The notes under the pieces: generated by a model
Database searches by the model: none
The model's input: the letters and a program-made list of their open reading frames with translations, nothing else
What the model was told of the DNA's origin: nothing
Translations under genes and position numbers: made by a program
Shown: piece after piece, positions 20,601-29,000 of the stretch
Position numbering within the stretch: position 1 is the stretch's first letter
How the letters are laid out: each line of letters begins with the position of its first letter
Assembly (NCBI GenBank): GCA_008931825.1
Contig: QXVZ01016366.1
Span: forward strand, 1 to 37,968
Reading direction: 5' to 3'
Length of the DNA: 37,968 nt
DNA from: Phallusia fumigata
Lineage: Eukaryota; Chordata; Ascidiacea; Phlebobranchia; Ascidiidae

Positions 20601-23095
20601 AAAGTTTGTCTGTGACGGTTTCCATGACTGCCGTGACTTCGATGACGACGAAGCCAACTGTGAGACCCCTGGTAAGTCGTTTTGGGCCCAAGTGTGTTTA
20701 GTATTTATTGTAATCGCCTCGCTTGAATAGGCGAGGCCGTCTTAGATGCCAAGCTGGGATTAGAACCACCAACCTTACAAATGCAAGGACTGGGTTATCT
20801 ACAAATGCATTAACGACTGGGTTATCTTAGAGGTCGAGCTGGGGTTAGAACCACCAACCTGACGAATGCAAGGAGGTTGCATTAACTGCTGGGTCATCTT
20901 AGAAGCAGAGCTGGGATTAGAACCGTCAACCTTACAAATGCAAGGTTGCACTAAACACTGAACTATTTTATTACAAGCTGAAATATCATTTTAAAACTCA
21001 GCCTTTTTAATGTAACATGGTTTAAAGCTCTCTCTTTTTTAAATACTACTTAAGTATTTGATTTTATACAGAAGTCTATTTTTTTCAGTGATCTCAACTA
21101 ATTGTTCCTCGAACGGAGTTTCTGCCAGGTTAGTTTTGATACAAAAACCAAACTACGAAATAAAACGTAAAAAAGATAGGTGATATGCATCACTTGGTGA
21201 AAAGAATCGTTCCTGCTTATGTTGGTTAGAAATTAATCAGTACACAATAGTGCTGCAGTACGCTTTGACTTTATGGGTAGCAGTAACACAATTATGTTTG
21301 CAAAGCAAGAATATTTAAGCTGTGGCGTTTATTAGGCACGCAATTCAGGTTTAAAATAGTCCGAACAAAACGATACAATCCAGTACTTGCGTGTGAACAT
21401 TTTCCTACGTTTCCTGACGACGACAACAGAGTCTGTCGATTTTTTAAATTTGTTTGAAGAGTGTCCATGGAATAAAAAAGTTGTGAAGCAATACTGGAGA
21501 TCTACAGACAAACTTTAAGCGTAACTTTTACCTCATTCTATTCTCCGGTTGTTTTTACAGCATTCCAGGAAGCTACGTTCGATCTTTGATTCCCGAAGCA
21601 GCTTACCAACTGCAAATGGTTGGTGACGATCTGAGACCACTGGCTGACTGCTCTGCAACGATGAACAACGAAACAGACAAATACGAAATGTCGTTTCAGA
21701 GTGAAATGGGCCAATGTTCAGCAAATATCAATGTGAGATCAGTGGATGAGTCAAAATGTCATTAAAATTCTTTGGATGACTTTGTGTGTCACATGGGCGC
21801 TGGCACGTAGGGGCAAGAGGGGGCACTTAGTCTCTCCTGGAATTCCGAAAAATGTACTTTATTAATTTTATCTGTTCTATCAAAAACTCTTACGACTTAA
21901 AAAGTATTTATATATTGGGACTTGCCCCCTCTCAGAAAAGATTTTTGTGGCGCCCATGGTGTGTCATATGTTAATAACATCACTTCCAAATGCTTCTGCT
22001 TTTAGTAGTCTAAAGAGAGAACAAAAAAACAAACACGAAGGACGTTTAACTTGCTTCAAAAGTATGTAAATCACTTGGCATGTTATTTAAAAAGTCACCT
22101 CGTGTGCCAACCGTCGTTTTTAATAAAATAATAATATCGGTTCCTATAAATTCTCTGGAAGGCTCGGTAGGCCAAATCTGATTCGGTATAACGCCTCTTG
22201 CAGGCCTGGTGTACTGTGATTTATATATGAGTGTACCTGTATCGTTGGCCTGCATAAAAGCTTCGGGGCAGATCCCAGTACCAAATATGCGCAAGCATAT
22301 AATGCACGGTTTCTATTACTTAGTCTAAACGGCAAATTATAATTCCGAGATTCTTTTTCTTCTGATTTTCAGGATCATCTGTAATAAAACAAGTTTCTGT
22401 TTGTTTTGTTTCATTGCAGGAGAGCGACACTGAGATCGTGGTGACGTACAAGATCTTGATCGTTCGCTCCACAACATCCCAAATGATAAGTCGCACTGAG
22501 CATCGGCCGACCGTAGTGTTCCAATGCTGTTATGCCAAATCAGGGGTTGTCTCGATGCATCAACCTCTCTTGGCTCTTATCAGGTTTGTGAGTATACATG
22601 TGCAGTTTTGCTGCCAGGAATGCCAATACGGTGCAATATGCAAAAGACAAACTCATATTATATGGGCTTGAATATAACTCAAGGTAGTTGACTATAAACT
22701 GGCGGTTCACTACTAGAAGCTGCCATATACAGCAGGCAATGGTGTGTCTGTGATTCGGCTTTAGACAGGTGACACCCGTTTAGCTTGTGATAGAGAGGCA
22801 GCACCGGATGGGGTACTGTCGTGGGATAAAATATAACCACAGAAGGTCCGGTTTTCTAGACATGCTTTAGTGCATTCAATTGCTTGTAAAGCGATCGATA
22901 TTCGGTGAAATTNCTTTATTTGATTATTTATGCAAAATTTACATTTACTTTTCATCAGAAGTCGAACAAGGCAATGCGGCACTGATAGATCTTTCTCCTG
23001 TTTCTTTTCTCTTCCTGTTAATGATGATGATGATCCTCATCCTGGCTGCTGCTATGGTGATGAGGAAGAATGATCCAAAAAAGTTGGGGATTTAG
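11607..23095 (+). CDS. gene A: LDLa-repeat, ZP-like transmembrane protein (incomplete)
   Basis: Exons are 11607-11664 (signal peptide), 12409-12534, 13510-13622, 14041-14160, 15320-15445, 15825-15944, 16463-16585, 17716-17841, 18493-18606, 19216-19335, 19616-19741, 20134-20253, 20549-20671, 21089-21128, 21561-21732, 22420-22583 and 22959-23095 (some borders uncertain by one base). The start [19 protein letters not shown] is a plausible signal sequence. Twelve six-cysteine modules follow, each on its own exon with phase-1 introns on both sides, then a ZP-N-like region. The tail is [20 protein letters not shown] followed by a basic end and a stop. Exon 22420-22583 ends in phase 2 but the last exon needs phase 1, so exons are missing; an N at 22913 lies in that intron. 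LDLa and ZP modules are extracellular folds; the function of this protein is unknown. The family is not a recognised named gene. Confidence 0.85.
11990..12319 (+). mobile_element. non-autonomous hAT-like element in gene A intron 1
   Basis: The left end CAGTGGTTCCCGACTATTT and the right end GGTTGAAAAACACTG form imperfect terminal inverted repeats of the CAGTGGTTC type known from hAT transposons. The flanking octamers ACGTAGAG and GTCTGGAG agree at four of eight bases, as expected of a decayed target duplication. There is no transposase reading frame. Confidence 0.6.
12652..13032 (+). mobile_element. non-autonomous hAT element in the intron after module a
   Basis: The ends CAGTGGTTCCCAACCTGGGG and AAAAGGTTGGGAACCACTG are near-perfect inverted repeats, and the interior has GGTCGCGACC-type sequence common in such elements. 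Flanking octamers GTTCATAG and ATTTAGAG agree at five positions, including the T and A favoured in hAT target sites. It is about 380 bp with no transposase. Confidence 0.85.
13090..13235 (+). mobile_element. foldback MITE, copy 1 (CATAACTGCCAGAG ends)
   Basis: The left end AACATAACTGCCAGAG and the right end CTCTGGCAGTTATGTT are inverted copies, with GCTTGTATGTAGTGAATACT inside the left arm. The same ends occur at 31418-31614 and 32443-32669. This copy is the shortest and has a partly deleted right arm. It sits in the intron between modules a and b. Confidence 0.8.
15545..15790 (+). repeat. intronic minisatellite between modules d and e
   Basis: About three degenerate units of roughly 70-75 bases share ACAAGTGCTATGGT, CTGCACAAAGCTCGTT, GAAACCCGCTT and AAGCGTACAAAGTC. 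The equivalent intron of the second cassette (19840-20110) has about four such units, so the array predates the cassette duplication. Its location just before module e is conserved. Confidence 0.75.
17605..17665 (-). mobile_element. SINE-related tRNA-like fragment
   Basis: On the minus strand a B box-like GGTTCTAATCCCGCC follows AAGGTTGGTG, as in the SINE heads at 11385 and 25738. The A box is poor. It lies just before module a' of gene A. Confidence 0.5.
17944..18176 (+). mobile_element. hAT element of the GGGGTGTGCAACC type in the intron after module a'
   Basis: The ends CAAGGGTGTGCAACCTGCGG and AAAGGCTGCACACCCCTG are inverted repeats, with several GCGGCCCGCG blocks inside. The octamers GTTCAAAG and TTTTAAAG on either side match at six of eight bases. 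The family differs from the CAGTGGTTC elements but occupies the site homologous to that of the element at 12652. Confidence 0.8.
18237..18401 (-). mobile_element. 165-bp hAT-type MITE with perfect 8-bp target duplication
   Basis: The ends CAAGGGCGCC and GGCGTCCACG are inverted repeats, and the octamer AACACCAC is repeated exactly at 18229-18236 and 18402-18409. The same element in opposite orientation is at 21792-21958. The homologous intron of cassette 1 (about 13388-13430, GAACACCACGATTTTACTAG) shows the site without the insertion. Confidence 0.85.
19840..20110 (+). repeat. intronic minisatellite between modules d' and e'
   Basis: About four degenerate units, each with CACGAAGCTCGTTAGGAAA-like sequence, GCTTTAAGCG and AAGTCGTGCATGTAA, repeat at about 65-75 base spacing. 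They correspond to the array at 15545-15790 in the first cassette, and unit number differs between the two. Confidence 0.75.
20740..20965 (-). repeat. three tandem tRNA-like (SINE head) units
   Basis: Read on the minus strand, a unit containing TTGTAAGGTTGGTGGTTCTA followed by ATCCCAGC recurs three times with spacing of about 60-90 bases. Each has a B box-like GGTTCTAA(T/C)CC and an antisense AACCCAGT segment. The units lie in the intron between module f' and the ZP-N exons. Confidence 0.65.
21792..21958 (+). mobile_element. 167-bp hAT-type MITE with perfect 8-bp target duplication
   Basis: The terminal inverted repeats CATGGGCGC and GCGCCCATG bound an element like that at 18237-18401. The octamer GTGTGTCA is repeated exactly at 21784-21791 and 21959-21966. 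It sits in the intron between the second and third ZP-N exons. It has no coding capacity, so it must have been moved by a transposase encoded elsewhere. Confidence 0.88.
22195..22310 (+). repeat. dispersed repeat shared with 26170-26285
   Basis: GGCCTGGTGTACTGTGATTT, ATATGAGTGTACC, GGGCAGATCCCAGTACCAAA and ATATGCGCAAGCAT recur in the same order just after the first exon of gene B. The type of element is not recognised. Here it lies between the second and third ZP-N exons of gene A. Confidence 0.7.
22761..22912 (-). other. minus-strand reading frame with a PAN/apple-like cysteine pattern
   Basis: On the minus strand an open frame running from the N at 22913 reads [20 protein letters not shown] and then [10 protein letters not shown]. 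The E-C-x-x-x-C-L followed by F-C-G-Y resembles the core of PAN/apple domains. The frame ends at a stop after about 50 residues. It could be chance, an exon of a pseudogene, or part of a contig placed in the wrong orientation at the N. Confidence 0.25.
22913..22913. other. single N; probable assembly join in gene A
   Basis: The N lies in the last intron, between the ZP-N exon ending at 22583 (phase 2) and the transmembrane exon starting at 22959 (phase 1). Because those phases are incompatible, exons are missing here. The exons found in gene B before its transmembrane exon would supply the right phase change. Confidence 0.6.
22959..23095 (+). other. transmembrane/C-terminal exon of gene A
   Basis: Starting in phase 1, the exon reads [15 protein letters not shown], a hydrophobic segment of about 20 residues rich in Met, Leu, Ile and Ala, then [10 protein letters not shown] and TAG. 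A type I membrane topology with a short basic cytoplasmic tail is inferred. The gene B exon 30376-30509 is homologous ([13 protein letters not shown], then [10 protein letters not shown]). A run of four ATG codons makes the segment Met-rich. Confidence 0.85.
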
Positions 23096-23359
23096 AAGTT
23101 GAAATTGAATCGAGGAAGTCCTTTCTGTATTCGGGTGCATTATTGTTTTTCGCGCTTGTCTGAATACAGAAGGCACAGATTAAAAAAGGTTGCTCCAGCT
23201 GTTTTGTCATAGAAATCAAACTCAGCATAAAGTCACTGAAGCCTTGACGTCTGATAAGATTTACTTCGTAAACGCGATAACTTCGGAGAAAATACCACGT
23301 CTGACACGCCCCAGCAAACACTCAGGTTTAATTAAGCACCTATAGTGCAGGCTACTATT

Positions 23360-23551
23360 GAGTTGAGTTTATTTCGCTTGGTGAAAGAAATCATAGCGAC
23401 CCAATTTCACTGAAACAATCACCAAGCCGGAAATAGCCCCGCAACGTTGAGACGTTATAAGGCGCGAAAATTATGGAGGGCACAACTGGTGGATCAAGGT
23501 AGAACGCGCTAAAGCTACACCGTCATTACAAGGCGTTATGTGTCGGGGACT
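23360..23551 (+). repeat. dispersed repeat, inverted copy of 9600-9815
   Basis: The order GTTTATTTCGCTTGGTGAAA, ACAATCACCAAGCCGGAAAT, AACGCGCTAAAGCTACACCG and GGCGTTATGTGTCGGGG matches the minus strand of 9600-9815. The pair brackets gene A in inverted orientation about 13.5 kb apart. Confidence 0.75.
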
Positions 23552-23744
23552 CACAAGAGAGTGTAAAGAACATGTAAATGTATGTAGAATAATGGGTAAA
23601 GACTAGAAGGCCTTTTGGTGTTATAAAGCAATCAAAAGCACCAATTAAGCAGCTACTTTTTGGTAAGTCTCACGATGGAACTCTACTCTTAATTAAAGTT
23701 TAGTAAAAAAAAACAAAACGCACATGGGTTTATTTATTAAACCT

Positions 23745-23825
23745 ACGTGCGCTTTGTTTTGTTTCTTGATCCGTAGCACGGCAGTCTGAATTTGATCCAC
23801 ACCACCAAATAGGTTGTTGATTTAT
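23745..23825 (+). repeat. dispersed repeat, copy 2 (matches 9345-9425)
   Basis: The core TGTTTCTTGATCCGTAGCAC and GGCAGTCTGA is nearly identical to the copy at 9345-9425 and has the same orientation. Similarity fades after a GGTTGTTG block. The element is unidentified. Confidence 0.75.
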
Positions 23826-24784
23826 AAATTCGTACCACAAAAAATATAAACAACGAAAAATATTTTATTATTCTATCTATGGATGTTGTTTTGGAACACA
23901 TTATCAACTAAGACTATACGAAACTAAGCAAATGTCAAAAATTCACGCTTTAATAAAAACGTTTTATTTTGCATCACGAACCTCATTTCAAACTTGCGTA
24001 AAACTAACAAAACTTTGCACCAAGTTTAAGGTATTTTCATGTATTCTTAAGATCACTAAATACAAATGTTTGCAAACAGTCCGCTTTCTAACTGTGAAAA
24101 GTTGCTATTCGGCTTCACGTTTTAATTGCTGTTGCTTGTCGAAATGTTGCCTTGGTACTCAATTGACAATTTTAATCTCATCGCCAAAACCAACCCTTTC
24201 TGCCGCTCATGCCCCCTTTACATTTGATGCCTGAATTTTATGCACCCTTGTAGTAATAGGCGCCGAATGGTTTAAAAAAAACTTGGTTATACCACTCCTT
24301 TTGTGACGTCACAAAATTTCCCGTGACGGACAGAAAACTAACACACAAACTGCAGGGGTGATGTGTTTCTAAAACATTTGCTGGTCATGATCAACTTCTA
24401 GTGAGGCAAGGTTCAAGCTAAAGTAACCAGGCGGCGATGGGGTTAGAACCCATAACATCTTGTTTGAAATACTTAATTTAGAATCGTAGAGGACGCTTTT
24501 TCTTCGGGGTGGCGTAATAAGGATAGAGTGGCCTGTTGCATACTACAATCAAACAATTTCAAGTAGGTCGCGCAACAAGAGGCGATATATCCTCGGAAAT
24601 CGAAAAGCGATCGGCGACAATTAGTTGTTAGTCATTTAGCCTACGGACTGCCGAATTGTTAGGAAACACGCGTTGTTTGTTGGGAGCTGGTGACAATGAA
24701 AATAGATGTTGCAAATCACTGTTGAGTAACGTGTCCTACACAATTAAATTGAAAGCTGTAAATAAACGTTTGGCATGTTCTGAC

Positions 24785-24850
24785 ATCCATGGGATTCGAA
24801 CCAACGCGTGCAGAGTTCAACAAATATAGCACCTAACCGCTTTATTCCCT
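24785..24850 (-). mobile_element. degenerate tRNA-like sequence
   Basis: On the minus strand GCGGTTAGGTGC is followed by a perfect B box, GGTTCGAATCC. The anticodon, T-arm and acceptor regions do not pair well, so this is more likely a tRNA-derived retroposon relic than a tRNA gene. Confidence 0.5.
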
Positions 24851-25737
24851 CGGCGAGCTGTTCTTCAAACGAGTTTTGATGTAGAGACGTGTTACGACAC
24901 TTATCTGTTTCGTCATCGATTCCCAGGTACTGAAATTGGCAGGATTTTACTGTTTCCCTCAGTAAGTTTGCTAATTCCAATTTAACCAACGTTACAACAC
25001 ATTGACAAGTATGGAATTGTTTTGCATTCCCTCGTTCACACCATTGCACACCAACTTTTCCGGAGACTTTCTTATCGTTTTTCTACAACAATACCAAGCT
25101 TACCTTAACGTATTTCCTCATCAGCAACGTTCCAATTTTAACAATCGGCTTCCTGTCAGAAGGACACAAAAGAAATTGCGACGGTTGCCGAGAAAAAATG
25201 GCCGAAAGTTTTGTGGAACATAAAGTGAAGGGCACAATTAGTGAATCGAGGTTAAATGCGCTGCAGCGACACCGTAACTACAAAGTGTTATGTGGTGGTG
25301 TGCTGACAATTTGGATTGGTTGTTTATTTGAGAAACTGCTTTGTTTTCGCATGCAACCTGATAAACGTATTTTATACATTGATGTATGTTATGTTATCAA
25401 TGTGTTGAAGATGTAACTAAACCCGTGCATTATGCGTTATGACTCAACAATGTTCTAATTAACACGAAGCGCGCGCCCCGATTTCCGGTTGTTCTTTATC
25501 TGTCGCTAAACGATAGGATCCGTTAGAGATCCGCAGCAGGTGACTCAGTGGTTAAACATAACAGGAGATGAGTAGACATAAAGAAGTTGACAAGAAATAA
25601 TGTGTTTGTTTGTCTCATTTTATCTTTGGTGAATAGAACAACGCCTGAATACGTTATGCTTATAATAGGTTCGCCGTCGATATATTTGCTTCATTATGGT
25701 TTGTTGGATAATTGTTTTGATTTTAATGAGTTGTGGC

Positions 25738-25855
25738 AATGCCGGTCAAGTTCCTGGCATGGGGACACAAGCGCCCGTGTCAGGATTAGAACCCACAACC
25801 TTGTGAGCACAAGGCAGTCGCACTAAACACTCGGCCATTGTGGCGAAAAGAGTAT
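25738..25855 (-). mobile_element. tRNA-like SINE head in the gene B promoter flank
   Basis: On the minus strand GGCCGAGTGTTTAGTGCGAC precedes CTTGTGCTCACAAGGTTGTG and a B box-like GGTTCTAATCC. The element and its antisense orientation match the copy at 11385-11478 upstream of gene A, indicating insertion before the two genes separated. Confidence 0.78.
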
Positions 25856-26070
25856 TTGTGTCAATAAGAAGCTATTTTTGAGGGCTTTACATTGGTTGAA
25901 CGACCAAACATCTTTGCTAAATTATGCCACGTAGCGGAGAAAGGGTTTGTTCAGTATTTTCTAAAATCATACAAGCCAGTACTTGTGTGTAAATATTTTC
26001 TACGCTCAGACAAACGCTGTTGTTATCACCAGGAATGTTTAACGTTTGTCAAAACGTAGAAAAACGCCCG

Positions 26071-29000
26071 ATGATGTTGTTAAGCTGGAAGACCCTGTTT
26101 GTCTTTGCGATGATCTTAATCAAAAACGGTGAGATGTCTAAGATACCCAGATCTGGGTGTAAATCCATTTTCATATATGGCCTGGCGTATTATGATTCAT
26201 ATATGAGTGTGCCGTTATCGTTGTCGTGAAAGATTCAGGGCAGATTCCAGTACTAAATATGCGCAAGCATGTAATTCACACCTGAGTATAGATGTTTGTT
26301 TTATATAGAGAGTGTTTGATTGGAAAAATCAATTTTATTTAACACTTTACGGGCACAATAATGATAGAATTTCTTGAACATGAAAGGAAATTATAGAAAC
26401 AGTATATAACTTACGAACCGAAAACCCAAATAACTTTGCTGTAGGAGTTTGTAGGAGATGTAAAAACAGAAAATTAACCGAAACGTTTGGTCCCGAAAAA
26501 CATTAGAAATAATTTTTAGCACCAATTTCATCCAAATTAGGCGAAGTTCCAGATTGACCGAGATTTACTGTAGAAACTAAACTTATGTTGGTGAATTATT
26601 TTGCAAGGTCGAAGTCAGATTTGTCCAAACTTCATGGTGGAATGTGCGGTTAATCAGCCTTGTCTTCGCATTTCAAACCGATGTGATGGAACTGCGACTT
26701 GCGATGGGGACTCGGATGAACAAAACTGTGACGGTTGGTAGCAAACTATTTTATTTTTGTCGTGTCATATATTGCTGAAAGAGTCTTCAAAAGTGAGGGG
26801 AGCCACATAGCTCTTAGTCTAGTGCAGTGGCTTCCAACCGGCGAGACTTTAATGAGTTGTGGAGAAGAATTGCCACCTTTTGGTTCCAAACGTATTTTTT
26901 ATCACTTCTTGTCTAGTAGGGGAGGAATGAAAAGTTCCAAAATAAGAAAGGGGGAAATGCATTAAAAAAGATTGGGAACCACTGGTCTAGAAATTAGAAT
27001 TTACAGAAGTGGTTTCCAACCTTTTTCGCCACGTTACCTCTTCTATTTTCAAACTTTTCATTCATTCCCTAGTAGACAAAATTTGATATTAAACAACTTC
27101 AAAAGGTTTGAAACAACGGGTTTTCATAAAACGAAGTATTACACGTACTATGCATAACTCAACTATCAAGGGAAATTATTTCCCTTAACTCAGAAGTATC
27201 CTCGCCGGCTGGGACCACTGGTTTAAAGCCTACAGCTCTGTTTAATTTACCAATTTTTGTTTTGTAAGGCCTCGTAGCCCATTTACCAGTCGGTTTTAAT
27301 CCAAGGTCAAATGTTTCAAAGTTGCGCAATTGCATCTTGCTTGCTATCAAACCACCCACAATCAACTGAATGTTTTTGCAGGCAACTGTGCGGCTGATGA
27401 ATTTGAATGCGCTTCTGGGGCCTGTATACCTTCGTACATGAAATGCAACCGTCGTCAAGATTGTGCGGGAAACGACGACGAAGCCAACTGCACAAGTAAC
27501 TATCAAGAGAATCTTCATTGCTGTTTTTGTGTACAAGTTCTTTAATGATAAGTCAAACCAAGTCAAGTCATATTTTTTGCATTGCATTGTCACTTCATCA
27601 ATTTTGTGATTGTTGAACGGTTTCGTTGAACAGTAAGCACGCCGAAAAAGCCGTGGGTTAAACCATGGAGTCAAGTGTCCTATTACGTCTCCAATGTTCT
27701 TTGACAAACACCCAAAGTCATTATAATCACATAGAATGGTTTAAAAAATGGGATAATGTTCTCACGTTTTTCAAAACAACACTTGGTGATGCTTAACTTT
27801 TAAGCCAACGGAATGTGAGAACACAAAGGGTTGCGGGTTCAAAGCTTACCAGAGACTGGATTTACTTAGTATCTTTTTTAACTTACGACTGCTTAAAAGT
27901 AAAAACAAACTTGGCATTCCTCCAACACAGCAAATCCTAGTGGCTTGTTTCGGAATAATTTGACCAACTGCTTAACGGAGCAGGTGTCTCACACTACCAT
28001 TCGAAAGAATAACTTTTAAACAAATAAAGGTAAGCAAATTTTTGATTATCTTGTATTCTTTGCATCTAGTTTCGGAAGGCTGTCGATATCATGAATATCA
28101 ATGTCAACCATCGGGAACTTGTGTTCAGCTCTGGTCAATATGTATTGAATTTGTCTGTCCGCCCGATGACGTGTCGCCCATCTGTGATAGTAAGAACATT
28201 TTTTGTTTTGTCGTGCTCGCTCAGTGTGTTTAACTTAATTTCAGTGTGAAGTTTGCACAAACTAATGGTTCGTAGCCTCAAATTTTTGTTTAGGCAAATA
28301 TTGCACAATTTACCAATTACCAAAATTTACCAACATCTAATTTACCTATTTTCCAAGTTTACTATACTCATCGTAAAATAGTACTATTTCTAATAACAGT
28401 TTAAAAAATTATGTCAATCAACCCATAAAGCTGTAGGAACCCTTCAACAAAATCAATTTAACTTGATAATCGTTCATGTGGGCCTGATCTTGTGATACCA
28501 TGTAGCCCGGTATTTAAAGTGGCGCTAGATTATTCGTCTGTCGCAAGTCAGACAATAACGGCGGGTACTTTTCAGGCCAGTGTGGTGCTGACGAGTTTAC
28601 GTGCCTTAGTGGAGCTTGCATACCTCAAGAGTATCGTTGTGACAATACCGTGGATTGTCAGGATGGTGACGATGAAGAGGGATGCGATGACATCATTGTC
28701 CTTGGTAAGTTTTTAATATTTATGCAACAATTNCGAAAATGGAACTTAATTATAGTCCCTCTTCTTAAATATGTAATGCTTTCAATGTTTAGGGGATTAC
28801 GTGCAAAGTGAGACCTTCCGAAAACGAAACTGGGGTCGTATATTTAGTGGTCAACGAAGGGTGAGGACTTGTAACACAACGAAAGCTGCAATAAAACTTA
28901 ACCCTTCTTTGCAGTTGTGTAGTGGAAGATCCTCTTACTGCAGAAGGGAATGTCATCTACAACTTGACCGATCCACGTGTGTTCGGGTTCTCATTCCTGG

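Larger units (their letters stand above)
17716..20671 (+). other. second six-exon LDLa cassette of gene A (modules a'-f')
   Basis: Exons at 17716, 18493, 19216, 19616, 20134 and 20549 repeat modules a-f in the same order, lengths and phases as the first cassette. Module b' differs from b by few residues ([15 protein letters not shown] against [15 protein letters not shown]). Module f' ends DFDDDEANC. Intron sequences next to the exons are also similar, so exons and introns were duplicated together. The second cassette is shorter (3.0 against 4.2 kb) because fewer insertions sit in its introns. Confidence 0.85.
21089..22583 (+). other. ZP-N-like region of gene A (three exons)
   Basis: Exons 21089-21128, 21561-21732 and 22420-22583 join in frame. 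They give TNCSSNG, then [34 protein letters not shown] and [13 protein letters not shown]. The spacing of four cysteines, the C-x-x-N after the third and the F-x-C-x-Y ending with its preceding basic stretch fit the N-terminal half of a zona pellucida module. ZP modules mediate polymerisation of extracellular matrix and egg-coat proteins. The call rests on pattern only. Confidence 0.7.
23096..26070. other. intergenic region between gene A and gene B
   Basis: The first 240 bases are the 3' flank of gene A, similar to that of gene B. The repeats at 23360-23551 and 23745-23825 are copies of those at 9600-9815 and 9345-9425. From about 24590 the sequence is the duplicated 5' flank of gene B. Degenerate tRNA-like pieces lie on the minus strand at 24430-24475 and 24785-24850. 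No supported exon was found. Confidence 0.7.
24590..26070 (+). promoter_or_regulatory. duplicated 5' flank and probable promoter region of gene B
   Basis: This flank shares ordered blocks with 10720-11606 upstream of gene A, including GCGACAATTAGTTGT, ATGTTATGTTATCAATGTGT, ACACGAAGCGCGCGCCCCGA and, near the ATG, CGCTGTTGTTATCACCAGGA. It is longer than the gene A flank. Regulatory elements within it are not resolved. Confidence 0.55.
26609..28704 (+). other. LDLa-type modules a-d of gene B
   Basis: Module a (26609) ends [10 protein letters not shown], module b (27382) [10 protein letters not shown], c (28070) has six cysteines without an acidic site, and d (28576) ends [10 protein letters not shown]. 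Order, exon phase (1-1) and most exon lengths match gene A; d has one extra residue before its donor. Modules b and c are closest by eye to those of gene A, while a is more diverged in its first half ([11 protein letters not shown]). Confidence 0.85.

Noticed and set aside
22420-23095. direct splice of the ZP-N exon to the transmembrane exon in gene A
   Set aside because: Exit phase 2 and entry phase 1 do not match. The shifted frame would replace the hydrophobic span, which is conserved in gene B, with an acidic tail.
24785-24850. functional tRNA gene
   Set aside because: The B box is perfect, but the acceptor, anticodon and T arms do not pair. It fits the tRNA-derived repeats scattered through the window.
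27159-27707. 182-codon minus-strand frame
   Set aside because: It is antisense to module b of gene B, and similar antisense frames appear opposite the paralogous exons because the exons are conserved. It has no independent support.
28576-28860. direct splice of module d to the ZP-C exon in gene B
   Set aside because: Exit phase 1 and entry phase 0 do not match, and the joined frame would be shifted.
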